Origin: Planococcus rifietoensis
GTDB lineage: Bacteria > Bacillota > Bacilli > Bacillales_A > Planococcaceae
Length of the DNA stretch: 64,000 bases
Reading direction: 5' to 3'
NCBI RefSeq assembly: GCF_001465795.2
Contig: NZ_CP013659.2
Span: 3,056,501-3,120,500 of the forward strand
The notes below the pieces were generated by a model that was given only the letters and a program-made list of their open reading frames with translations, ran no database searches and was not told the DNA's origin. Below, piece by piece: positions 55,441-63,474 of the stretch (its first letter is position 1; every line of letters starts with the position of its first letter). A program made the position numbers and the translations under genes.

Positions 55441-55484
55441 TTTCTACCTTTGTTAGGTAGATATTTCTACATGTGTTAGGTAGA
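55441..55484. repeat. Tandem pair of 21-base hairpin repeats
   Basis: TTTCTACCTTTGTTAGGTAGA (55441-55461) recurs as a copy with three changed bases at 55464-55484, a 23-base period. Each copy folds as TCTAC/GTAGA. Located between the ydeI-like gene and the terminator of the opposing operon. Confidence 0.6.
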
Positions 55485-55514
55485 ACTTTGCGAGGAACGC
55501 TGTCATCTCCATCG

Positions 55515-55562
55515 AAAAAAGGCATCTTTCCCGCGCATTTGCGCTGGGAAAGATGCCTTTTC
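55515..55562. terminator. Bidirectional terminator before the Dpp-type operon end
   Basis: AAAAGGCATCTTTCCC arms (55517-55532 and 55545-55560) with inner GCGC pairs. Confidence 0.9.
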
Positions 55563-55564
55563 TT

Positions 55565-56581
55565 CTATACAAGTAGCGGATCTTTCGCCGCATCAGCCGG
55601 CTGTTTTTCAACAAGTGGATAAAAACACGCGACTTCCTGGCCCGAAAGCCCTCTCGGTTCGAGCGCCGGCACTTCGTTTTTACAGCGTTCGGTGGCCATT
55701 GGGCATCTTGTGTGGAATACGCAGCCGCTTGGCGGGTTCGCCGGCGACGGCAGCTCTCCTTTTAAGACGATGCGTTCCCGGCCGCGCTCGAGCAACGGAT
55801 CGGGTACCGGCACTGCCGACAGCAAGGATTGCGTGTACGGATGCTGGACTTTTGTATGGAATGCGCCCCGTTCCGATTTCTCCATCACTTTTCCTAAATA
55901 CATAACCGCCACGCGGTCGGCCAAATGATTGATGACGGATAAATCATGCGCGATGAAAACATAGGTCAAGCCCAATTGCTTCTGCAGATCTTGAAGCAAA
56001 TTGATAACTTGCGCCTGCACCGAAACATCGAGTGCACTGACCGGCTCATCGCAGATCAGCAATTCGGGCTCCAGGGCAAGGGCGCGAGCAATGCCGACAC
56101 GTTGCCGCTGGCCGCCAGAAAACTCATGCGGCAGTTTATTGTAATGGGTGTCCGGGTTCAAGCCGACGAGTTCAAGCAATTCCTTGACTCTCGATTCCAG
56201 CCGCTCGGTCTTTTTATAGGCTTTCAACGGCGCCGCTACGCTGTCCCCGATCTTCATGCGCGGATTCAAACTGGTATAGGGATCCTGAAAAATCATCTGG
56301 ACATTGCGCCGCATGTCATGAAGTTCTTTGGCGCTTGCTTCTGCGTAATCTTTTCCGTGGAACAGGATTTCGCCCGCTGTCGGTTGCTGCAGGCCGACGA
56401 TGCTTCTCGCGAGTGTGCTTTTCCCGCAGCCCGATTCGCCGACGATGCCGAGTGTCTCGCCTTTTTGGACTTGGAGGTCGATGCCGTTAAGCGCTTTGAC
56501 GTAGCTTTTGTCGCGCTGCAACAAGCCTTTTTTTACGGGGAAATGGACATGCAGCCCTTTAATATCCAATAATGCGCTCAT
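55565..56581 (-). CDS. Dipeptide/oligopeptide-type ABC ATPase, DppF type
   Basis: A 338-residue ATPase. Walker A GESGCGKST, signature FSGGQRQRVGIARALAL, Walker B LLICDEPVSALD, switch His in FIAHDLSVI, then the oligopeptide extension with Cys in PSGCVFHTRCPMATERC, a feature of DppF/OppF. ATG with GAAGGGG upstream; overlaps the partner gene by four bases. Last gene of the SAM-riboswitch operon. Confidence 0.93.
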   Translation of the reverse strand: MSALLDIKGLHVHFPVKKGLLQRDKSYVKALNGIDLQVQKGETLGIVGESGCGKSTLARSIVGLQQPTAGEILFHGKDYAEASAKELHDMRRNVQMIFQDPYTSLNPRMKIGDSVAAPLKAYKKTERLESRVKELLELVGLNPDTHYNKLPHEFSGGQRQRVGIARALALEPELLICDEPVSALDVSVQAQVINLLQDLQKQLGLTYVFIAHDLSVINHLADRVAVMYLGKVMEKSERGAFHTKVQHPYTQSLLSAVPVPDPLLERGRERIVLKGELPSPANPPSGCVFHTRCPMATERCKNEVPALEPRGLSGQEVACFYPLVEKQPADAAKDPLLV

Positions 56582-57585
56582 GTTGTCAGCACCCCTTCCA
56601 ATTGCTTTTTCTGTTCTTCGAATTCATTGCTTGGGAGAATGCACGCTGCCGAATGATTGTCTTCGCGATGCTCCAGCGGCGGATCAACTTGCCGGCATGC
56701 GTCCCGTGCGAACGGGCATCTCGGTTCGAACGCGCATCCTGCCGGCCGGTCGATCAAACTCGGCGGCTGCCCGTCGATCGGGATGAGCCGCTCTGGGCCG
56801 CCTTCCAGAATGACCGGGACCGAACGCAAGAGCGACCACGTATACGGCATCGACGTTCTATAGAAGATATCTTCAGCACTTCCCGATTCAACGATTTTCC
56901 CGGCATACATGACCAGGATGCGGTCAGCCAAATGGGCCACGACGCCGAGGTCGTGGGTGATGACGAGAATGGCTGTGCCGTATTTTTCCTGGATGCCCTT
57001 CAGTAAATCCAAAACTTGCGCCTGTATCGTGACATCCAGCGCCGTCGTCGGCTCATCCGCAATCAATAGTTTCGGATTGGAAGCAAGCGCCATGGCGATC
57101 AACACACGCTGACGCATCCCACCCGAGAATTGATGCGGGTAGCTGTTCATGCGCGCTTTGGCATCGGCAATGCCGACGTCTTCCAATAACTCGATCGCTT
57201 TTTCGCGCGCTTGCTGTTTCGGACGTTTTTGATGCGCTTGTATGGCTTCGATCAATTGCTTGCCGATTTTGGAGACGGGATTCAAGCTCGACATCGGATC
57301 CTGAAAAATCATGGCGATGTCGTTGCCCCGCAGTTTTCTCAGTTCCGTTTTGCACATTTTCAATACCGGCTGGCCTTCAAAATGAATCGTGCCTTGTGGA
57401 TACAGTGCAGGCGGTTCCGGATTGAGCTTCATCAAGGAATGGGCAAGCACGCTTTTGCCGCTCCCCGACTCCCCAACGATGCCGATGGTCTCTCCTTTTT
57501 GGATGGAGAAGGACACGCCGTCGACCGCTTTCACGAGGCCGCCCGGTGTATCGAGATGGACATGAAGATTATCTACTTGCAGCAT
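56578..57585 (-). CDS. Dipeptide/oligopeptide-type ABC ATPase, DppD type
   Basis: A 335-residue ATPase. Walker [10 protein letters not shown], signature [15 protein letters not shown], Walker [13 protein letters not shown], switch His in [12 protein letters not shown] and the Cys-rich tail [18 protein letters not shown] at 57585 is seven bases from AAAGGGG; the longer TTG frame to 57606 overlaps that site. Confidence 0.93.
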   Translation of the reverse strand: MLQVDNLHVHLDTPGGLVKAVDGVSFSIQKGETIGIVGESGSGKSVLAHSLMKLNPEPPALYPQGTIHFEGQPVLKMCKTELRKLRGNDIAMIFQDPMSSLNPVSKIGKQLIEAIQAHQKRPKQQAREKAIELLEDVGIADAKARMNSYPHQFSGGMRQRVLIAMALASNPKLLIADEPTTALDVTIQAQVLDLLKGIQEKYGTAILVITHDLGVVAHLADRILVMYAGKIVESGSAEDIFYRTSMPYTWSLLRSVPVILEGGPERLIPIDGQPPSLIDRPAGCAFEPRCPFARDACRQVDPPLEHREDNHSAACILPSNEFEEQKKQLEGVLTT

Positions 57586-57598
57586 TCGAATACCCCTT

Positions 57599-58429
57599 TC
57601 AGGCAAGCTTCGTTTTGCGCTTGCGTTTCGCTTGATGTGGATTAAAACTGTCTCTTAGCCCATCGCCGAGCAAGTTCAAAGCCAGAACGGTGATGACAAT
57701 CGCAAGGCCCGGGAAAATGGAATACCAAGGCGCGATGGTCACGTAAATCTGTGCTTCCTGCAGCATATTGCCCCAGGTCGGCGTTGACGGGTTAACCCCC
57801 ACGCCGAGAAAGCTGAGCGCCGCTTCCGCTAAAATCGCTTTCGCAAAAATAAAGGTGCTTTGGACAATGACTGGGGACAAGATATTCGGCAATATGTATT
57901 TGGTGATAATCACCGCATGGCTCGACCCGGTCGTCTGGGCGGCTTCGATATAGGATTGGTTTTTCACTTGCAGCGTCGCCGAACGGACGACTCTCGCCAT
58001 GACCGGGAAAAACGCCAGCGTCAAAGCGATGATGATATTGGTGATGCTGCCGCCAAGTGCCGCGACCAGCGCCAGCGCAAGGATCAGTGCCGGAAACGCC
58101 AGAAAGCCATCGATGATTCGCATCAGCACGAAATCCACTTTACGGAAGTAACCGGAAATCAAGCCGATCACGGTGCCGATTACCGTCGACAGCACCGCAA
58201 CGATGACGCCGACAGACAAGGACACCCGGGCGGCGACGATGGTCCGCGAGAAAATGTCGCGACCGAAATCATCGGTGCCGAACCAATGCGCCGCCGAAGG
58301 GCCGGTCAAGCGCTGTTCCGGGGAAATCGCGGCCGGCGAGAAAGGCAGCCAGGAACTGGCGGTGATCGCCGCAAGCGCGACAAGTACCAGCATGGCCATC
58401 GCCAATAGATTCGTTTTCTTAGTAAACAT
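57599..58429 (-). CDS. Dipeptide-type ABC permease, DppC type
   Basis: A 276-residue permease with an N-terminal helix (about 8-30), HWFGTDDFGRDIFSRTIVAARVSL and the EAA loop QSYIEAAQTTGSSHAVIITKYILPN (residues about 160-184). ATG at 58429 with GGAAGGAG nine bases upstream. Confidence 0.92.
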   Translation of the reverse strand: MFTKKTNLLAMAMLVLVALAAITASSWLPFSPAAISPEQRLTGPSAAHWFGTDDFGRDIFSRTIVAARVSLSVGVIVAVLSTVIGTVIGLISGYFRKVDFVLMRIIDGFLAFPALILALALVAALGGSITNIIIALTLAFFPVMARVVRSATLQVKNQSYIEAAQTTGSSHAVIITKYILPNILSPVIVQSTFIFAKAILAEAALSFLGVGVNPSTPTWGNMLQEAQIYVTIAPWYSIFPGLAIVITVLALNLLGDGLRDSFNPHQAKRKRKTKLA

Positions 58430-58452
58430 CGGTTTCGTCTCCTTCCAAATAG

Positions 58453-59397
58453 TCAATCATAGCGGATGCGCGGATCGAGGAACGTGTAGAGCAAATCCAC
58501 CAATAAATTGACGAATACATAAATACCGGCAATGAACAGCACAATTCCCTGGACGACTGGGTAATCGCGCCGGTGGATGGAATCGACCAAGAGCTGGCCG
58601 ATGCCCGGAATCGTGAACAAAGTCTCGATGATGACCGTGCCGCCAAGCAAGCCGGCCACGGTAGCGCCGAGTACCGTCGTCGTCGGGATCAAGGCATTGA
58701 CGAAGACATGGCGCATCAATACTTCACGTTCCTTTACGCCTTTCGCGCGCGCCGTTTTGATGTAATCCTGATTGACCGAATCGAGCATGCTGTCGCGCAG
58801 CATCCGCGCGATGATGCCCACTTCGACGATCGCTAGTACAAACGACGGCAGCAAAATATGGTGAAGCCATGCATCCGCCCCTTCCGCAAACGGCACATAG
58901 CCGGCCACCGGAAAGATCGGCAGCGCAACGCCGAAGCCAAGCACCAATAGCGTCGCGAGCCAGAATTCCGGGACGGATACGCCGAACAAGGAAACCGATG
59001 TGAAGATCGGATCCAAGACGGTCTTGCGCAGCGCGACGATGAGGATCGCCACTGGAATGGCAATGGCGAGCAAAATCACCGTCGACAGCGCCATCAAGCT
59101 GAAGGTCGGCCCGAAATTCTCAGCGATCAGCGAGGTCACCGATTGCGAAGAGTAAACGGAAGTTCCGAGATCCCCCGTGATGACTTGTGAAAACCAATTG
59201 AAGAATTGGACATAAAGCGCTTGGTCCAAGCCCAGTTCACGCTCCAAATCAGCAATCGCTTCCGGTGAACTGTCTTCTCCTAAAATGAGAAACGCCGGGT
59301 TACCGGGAGTCAAATGCACGATCATAAAGACGATGACACTGACGACCAGCATGACGGGAATCACCGACAACAACCGGCGAATCGTGTAGTTCAGCAT
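58453..59397 (-). CDS. Dipeptide-type ABC permease, DppB type
   Basis: A 314-residue permease, six helices. VHLTPGNPAFLILGEDSS follows the first helix; the coupling loop is QDYIKTARAKGVKEREVLMRHV. ATG at 59397 with GAAGGGGGA upstream. A hairpin between this gene and the binding-protein gene probably lowers expression of the channel relative to the binding protein. Confidence 0.92.
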   Translation of the reverse strand: MLNYTIRRLLSVIPVMLVVSVIVFMIVHLTPGNPAFLILGEDSSPEAIADLERELGLDQALYVQFFNWFSQVITGDLGTSVYSSQSVTSLIAENFGPTFSLMALSTVILLAIAIPVAILIVALRKTVLDPIFTSVSLFGVSVPEFWLATLLVLGFGVALPIFPVAGYVPFAEGADAWLHHILLPSFVLAIVEVGIIARMLRDSMLDSVNQDYIKTARAKGVKEREVLMRHVFVNALIPTTTVLGATVAGLLGGTVIIETLFTIPGIGQLLVDSIHRRDYPVVQGIVLFIAGIYVFVNLLVDLLYTFLDPRIRYD

Positions 59398-59424
59398 TGC
59401 GTGTTCCCCCTTCTCCATAAAAGG

Positions 59425-59464
59425 AAGAAAATCGCCAGCATCGTTCCTGACGATTTTCTTCTCT
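59425..59464 (-). terminator. Intra-operon attenuator after the binding-protein gene
   Basis: AAGAAAATCG (59425-59434) pairs with CGATTTTCTT (59451-59460) with a TTCC-TTTT tail on the minus strand; located between the binding-protein stop and permease start. Confidence 0.6.
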
Positions 59465-59490
59465 TAGTTATCCTGTTTGATGGCTCGTTT

Positions 59491-61071
59491 TTAATTGGTT
59501 TTATACGTATTCCAGAAGCGCGGGCCGTACCATTCGCTATAGTCGTGGATATCGGTTGTGCGCGCATTCAAGTTCGAGATGTTCGTCACTTTTTCAAACG
59601 GCAATTCTTCGTAGAGCGTTTCGTTCAAGCCGGCGAGGATCTGCTGTCGCTCTTCCTCGGATTCCGCTTGTGCCCACTGGGCGATTTGCTCCTGCCATTT
59701 CTCGCTGTTGTACCAGCCGCTGCTGTTCGAATCCTGGCTCAACATGCCTGCCTGGTTCGGCGAGAAGAACGGGGACCATCCGACGACAACGAGATCCCAA
59801 TTGGTAGCCTCTCCCCATTTCTCAAGGTATGTTGCCCATTCATAGGATTCCAGCTCGACCGCAAAGCCGGCTGCTTCAAGCTGCTGTTCAGCGATCTCGG
59901 CAATTTTCTTATAGTCGTTGGAATCGCTTGAGAAGATAATTTTGATCGGCTCACCGTCGTAGCTGCTTTCTTCCAATAAGCGTTTCGCTTCATCCACATC
60001 GTAGGATAGGAAGCCGTCTGTGTTTTCTTCCGAATACAGGGCAGTTTGGTTCGGCGTAAACAACGCGCCGTCCAATTCGTAAAATTCCTCGTTGCCGTAT
60101 GTTGCTTTGGCAATCGCTTCTTTATCGAGTGCAGCGTTCAATGCCTGGCGCACTTGCAAGTCATCGAAAGGCGCTTCCGATTTATCCGGCGTCAACACCG
60201 TATAGCCGTTAGTGGCGGTGCCTGCTTCGATATTCGGCGTGCTTTCAATCACTTCGTACAAATCGAGCGGCACTTCATCGCCGAAATCGTAAAGCCCGGT
60301 TTTCAAGCCATTAACCACCACTTGAGGGTCTTTGACGATCTTGAAATGGACCGAATCCACATACGCTTTTTTCTCTCCCGTCAAACCGCTTGTCTCATCG
60401 GTTCTGGATGCATAGTCGTCGTATTTGGAAAGTACGATTTCATCGCCGCGCTTCCACGAATCAAACTGGAAAGGCCCGGTGCCGATATACTGGTCATGGT
60501 CGAGCGGCTTTTCGCCGGCCGCTTCAGCGATTGCTTTCGGCAAGACGACTGCAGCCGATTTCGGGGCAGCCAAATCGGAAAGCAAGGAGCTATAGGCTTT
60601 GTTCAATTGAATGGTCAATTGCGAGCCGTCTGCTTCTACGGACTCCACGTGGTCGTTGGTGATCTTGCCGACAGATGACACTTTCAGCCAACGTTCGATG
60701 GACGCTTTGGCATCTTCTGCCGTTACTGGTTCCCCGTTATGGAAAGTTACGCCTTCACGCAAATTAATCGTGTAGGTTTTTCCGTCTTCGCTCACTTCAT
60801 AATCTTCCGCGAGCAGCGGTGCCGCTTCAAAATCCTGGTTCAAGGCAAACAAGCCTTCATAAATATGCCAGCCGATTTTGCGAGCGGCACTTTCCCCTGT
60901 ATACATCCAATCGAGCGTGTTCGGATCTGCGCCGATCGCCACATTCAATTCTCCGCCTTCTACAGGTTCTGAAGCTGCGCCTGAATCTGATGGGCTTGCT
61001 TCACTGCCGGAACAACCGGCCAATCCGATAAGTGCAATTAACGTGATAACTAAAAAGATGATATTCTTCAC
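59491..61071 (-). CDS. Substrate-binding lipoprotein of the S-box-controlled ABC importer
   Basis: A 526-residue SBP_bac_5 protein with lipobox GLAGC (Cys about 20). Markers: ELNVAIGADPNTLDWMYTGES, FHNGEPVTAEDAKASIERWL, YIGTGPFQFDSWKRGDE and VRQALNAALDKEAIAKATYG. GTG start at 61071 with AAGGAGG upstream. First large gene of the importer operon (with DppB, C, D, F types). A SAM riboswitch in its leader predicts expression when S-adenosylmethionine is low, so its cargo is probably methionine, a methionine peptide or a related sulfur compound (inference). Confidence 0.9.
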   Translation of the reverse strand: MKNIIFLVITLIALIGLAGCSGSEASPSDSGAASEPVEGGELNVAIGADPNTLDWMYTGESAARKIGWHIYEGLFALNQDFEAAPLLAEDYEVSEDGKTYTINLREGVTFHNGEPVTAEDAKASIERWLKVSSVGKITNDHVESVEADGSQLTIQLNKAYSSLLSDLAAPKSAAVVLPKAIAEAAGEKPLDHDQYIGTGPFQFDSWKRGDEIVLSKYDDYASRTDETSGLTGEKKAYVDSVHFKIVKDPQVVVNGLKTGLYDFGDEVPLDLYEVIESTPNIEAGTATNGYTVLTPDKSEAPFDDLQVRQALNAALDKEAIAKATYGNEEFYELDGALFTPNQTALYSEENTDGFLSYDVDEAKRLLEESSYDGEPIKIIFSSDSNDYKKIAEIAEQQLEAAGFAVELESYEWATYLEKWGEATNWDLVVVGWSPFFSPNQAGMLSQDSNSSGWYNSEKWQEQIAQWAQAESEEERQQILAGLNETLYEELPFEKVTNISNLNARTTDIHDYSEWYGPRFWNTYKTN

Positions 61072-61135
61072 GATGTTCCTCCTTATGATTTAAAAAATAA
61101 TGATGCCTCGAGTATGTATGCAACTGCTTAAAAGC

Positions 61136-61231
61136 CTATCCAAGTTCCCAGATTTTCAATGAAGCGTCGAAGTGTTGATGCGCCAATCTGCCGCTCAAGC
61201 TCCGACGGTATTTCGAAAACCATTTGTCCAC
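61136..61231 (-). CDS. Candidate 31-residue peptide in the S-box leader
   Basis: GTG start at 61229-61231 with an ideal AAGGAGGTG (61239-61247) seven bases upstream; TAG stop at 61136-61138. The product reads MDKWFSKYRRSLSGRLAHQH and continues to a C-terminal KIWELG: basic, with two Trp. It lies between the riboswitch terminator and the binding-protein gene, so it is made only when the riboswitch reads through. Could be a small protein or a leader peptide; there is no coding-potential evidence beyond the ribosome site. Confidence 0.5.
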   Translation of the reverse strand: MDKWFSKYRRSLSGRLAHQHFDASLKIWELG

Positions 61232-61292
61232 TGAAGGCACCTCCTTCGCCAAAAATAATTTATCTTACCTGTTTACTTGGTTTTAACGTAAT

Positions 61293-61455
61293 AAAAAAAC
61301 CCCTTCTTCTTTTCGACAAGAAGAGGAGTGGTTTCATACGTTCGATCGCCTCTCTTATCTCTGTACGCGCGGTACAAGGAATTAGCACAGTGCCGCATTG
61401 CGGTCTGCTGCTTTGACGTCTCAGGGCCAGTCCCTCAGTCAATCTCGATAAGATG
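61293..61455 (-). promoter_or_regulatory. SAM (S-box) riboswitch with terminator
   Basis: On the minus strand P1 pairs ATCTTATC (near 61447-61454) with GATAAGA (61352-61360). Conserved SAM-I sequences are present: GAGGGACTGGCCCTGA, then a stem with GCAATGC, and GTGCTAATTCC. The terminator follows: CCTCTTCTT/AAGAAGAAGG arms and seven T ending near 61293. It should stop transcription when SAM is abundant. Confidence 0.9.
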
Positions 61456-61472
61456 ATTAAATTGTAAAGTTC

Positions 61473-61501
61473 ATGTTACGGCCCTTGATCCAGCTTGTCA
61501 A
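61473..61501 (-). promoter_or_regulatory. SigA promoter of the S-box operon
   Basis: On the minus strand TTGACA (61496-61501), 17-base spacer, TAACAT (61473-61478), starting RNA about 10 bases before the riboswitch. Confidence 0.75.
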
Positions 61502-61554
61502 CATTATTTTGAAGAAATTGAATTTATTTACATGACGCTGAAATTCGATTTGGT

Positions 61555-62322
61555 TTACGCTTGCCGTCCTGCCGGCAAAACACTCGACTGTTCGATCCAT
61601 TCAATAGATTTGGCGACGATAAAATCCAATTCATGGTCCATGGAAGCGATGTGATAGGAATTATGGAGTTCGTGCTTGAACGCGTGTTCTGAACCGACCT
61701 TGCCGAGAATATAATCGGTGTTGGCTGGCGGTACGACATGATCTTCAAGCGACTGGAAACACACGACCGGGCAGTGGACTTCGCCGAGCTTTGCGCGGAC
61801 AGCATCCATATAGCCGAGCAATTGCTGATACGCTTTGACCGGCGCTTGCCCGTAAGTGATTTCCACCGCATCCGCTTTTTTAATATCGGGCGCATCTTCT
61901 GTGACGTAAGCATGGGCCGGGCGGCTGCGGTAAGTTTCAAACTGCGGGATGTCGATCGCCGGATTGATCAACGCGATGCCACGGATTTCAGAATGGCGGC
62001 TGGCCAGATCCAAGCTCAAGGTGCCGCCCATCGATTGCCCAATGACAAAGACCGATGTGCATGTTTGCTTGAGTTCTAAATAGGCCTGCTCGACACTCTG
62101 GAACCAGTCCTCATTAGAGAATGGTTGCAGGTCCTTGAAATGGGTGCCATGGCCTGGCAGCCGCGGACAGGAAACCGTATAGCCTTGCTTGCCGAGCGCT
62201 TCGCCTAACTCCCTAACGCTTTGCGGCGTGCCGAGAAACCCGTGGCACAGTAGGATGCCGGTGCCGCCGCCTTTCAGAAAGAAGGCTTCCGCCCCTTGGA
62301 TGACAGGATATTGTTCGTTCAT
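61555..62322 (-). CDS. Carboxylesterase / alpha-beta hydrolase (Est30-like)
   Basis: A 255-residue alpha/beta hydrolase of the thermostable carboxylesterase (Est30/YvaK) type. Oxyanion region LLCHGFLGTPQSV, nucleophile Ser in VIGQSMGGTLS (about 96), acid Asp in QSLEDHVVPP, and catalytic His in NSYHIASMDHE. Cytosolic; hydrolyses short-chain esters. AAGGAGG precedes the ATG by six bases. Its promoter is overlapped by a long palindrome. Confidence 0.9.
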   Translation of the reverse strand: MNEQYPVIQGAEAFFLKGGGTGILLCHGFLGTPQSVRELGEALGKQGYTVSCPRLPGHGTHFKDLQPFSNEDWFQSVEQAYLELKQTCTSVFVIGQSMGGTLSLDLASRHSEIRGIALINPAIDIPQFETYRSRPAHAYVTEDAPDIKKADAVEITYGQAPVKAYQQLLGYMDAVRAKLGEVHCPVVCFQSLEDHVVPPANTDYILGKVGSEHAFKHELHNSYHIASMDHELDFIVAKSIEWIEQSSVLPAGRQA

Positions 62323-62405
62323 GCAATCCCTCCTTCAGCTGTTTAAAAATCAGGAGGCCCACTAGCTGCCTTTAATGTGAAGTAATGCGAAAAAAGCTTA
62401 TTCAC

Positions 62406-62444
62406 ATTAGACTATATTTAAAACCTACTTGTCAACTAGGTTTT
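62406..62444 (-). promoter_or_regulatory. Esterase promoter with 25-base palindromic operator
   Basis: On the minus strand TTGACA (62430-62435), 18-base spacer, TCTAAT (62406-62411). The palindrome at 62420-62444 (AAAACCTA arms, centre T62432, one mismatched pair) covers the -35. TAATGTGAA (62373-62381) and TTCACATTA (62401-62409) form a second inverted repeat across the start site. Confidence 0.6.
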
Positions 62445-62478
62445 ATAAAATGAACGATCACCCGCATCAGGAGCTGCC

Positions 62479-63432
62479 TTAAACTTCCGAAGCCTTCCCT
62501 TGGCGCGCCCACGAGGCGATCGCTGCAATATCATCGGGAGTCGTGCTGCAACAGCCGCCGATGATATCTGCTCCTGCTTTATGCCAGGCTTTCGAATTAG
62601 CTGAAAACGCACCAGCTGACGGTTCTTCGCTCCAGGTTTTGCTTATCGGGTCGTAAGTGGCGCCGGAATTCGGATAAACGATGACCGGTTTGGAAGACGC
62701 GCTTTTCACTTCCTGGATCAAGGATTCGATAAACTGCGGAGCTGTGCAATTAATGCCGATTGCCGCCACTTGCGGTTGTTGCTCGAGCCATTTTGCACAA
62801 TCCGCGATCCGCTCCCCGTCGCTGATATGGAACTCATCTTTCGCACTGAATGTGAACCAGGCAGACACTTGCGGGAATTCTTCCAGCACGCTCACGATCG
62901 CTTTCGCTTCCGCAAGGCACGGCAAAGTTTCGCACGCTAAAATATCCGCTCCTGCTTCCACCAGCACCCGGATGCGCTCTCTATGAAATGCGGCCAATTG
63001 CTCTTCGCCAATCGCATAGCCGCCGCGGTATTCAGACCCGTCCGATAAAAATGCGCCGTACGGGCCGACTGATGCCGCCACTAAAGGCTTGGGCCTGTCC
63101 GAGCGATCCGCTGCAGCGCCCCAAAACTCGTCGCGCGCTTGTGTTGCCAACTCGACAGACTTCGTGATCAATGCGATCGCTTGTGATTCTGTCAGCCCTC
63201 TCTCCTGATAGCCTTCAATAGTCGCCTGGTAACTGGCCGTAATGGCACAATCCGCCCCAGCCTGGAAATAATCCACATGCACTTTCTTGATTAACTCCGG
63301 ATTTTCCATCAATATTTTCGCTGACCATAAAGAATCATTTAAATTGCATCCATAGTTTTCAAGTTCTGTCGCCATAGCCCCGTCCACGATGAGGACCGGG
63401 AACTCGTTCAATATCTGTTCAATCGGGTTCAT
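62479..63432 (-). CDS. mmuM: Homocysteine S-methyltransferase (MmuM type)
   Basis: A 317-residue (beta/alpha)8 enzyme making methionine from homocysteine with a methyl donor such as S-methylmethionine. N-terminal LIVDGAMATELENYGC, Zn ligands Cys in AIGINCTAPQF and the pair in IIGGCCSTTPDDI. Length and lack of a cobalamin or folate domain place it with MmuM/YbgG. ATG at 63432 with GGAAGGA nine bases upstream. It follows an amino-acid ABC ATPase gene by about 40 bases, as mmuM often follows a methylmethionine permease. Confidence 0.92.
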   Translation of the reverse strand: MNPIEQILNEFPVLIVDGAMATELENYGCNLNDSLWSAKILMENPELIKKVHVDYFQAGADCAITASYQATIEGYQERGLTESQAIALITKSVELATQARDEFWGAAADRSDRPKPLVAASVGPYGAFLSDGSEYRGGYAIGEEQLAAFHRERIRVLVEAGADILACETLPCLAEAKAIVSVLEEFPQVSAWFTFSAKDEFHISDGERIADCAKWLEQQPQVAAIGINCTAPQFIESLIQEVKSASSKPVIVYPNSGATYDPISKTWSEEPSAGAFSANSKAWHKAGADIIGGCCSTTPDDIAAIASWARQGKASEV

Positions 63433-63474
63433 TCCAAACCATCCTTCCGCTCTCAGTCGTTTCACTTTATTCCC

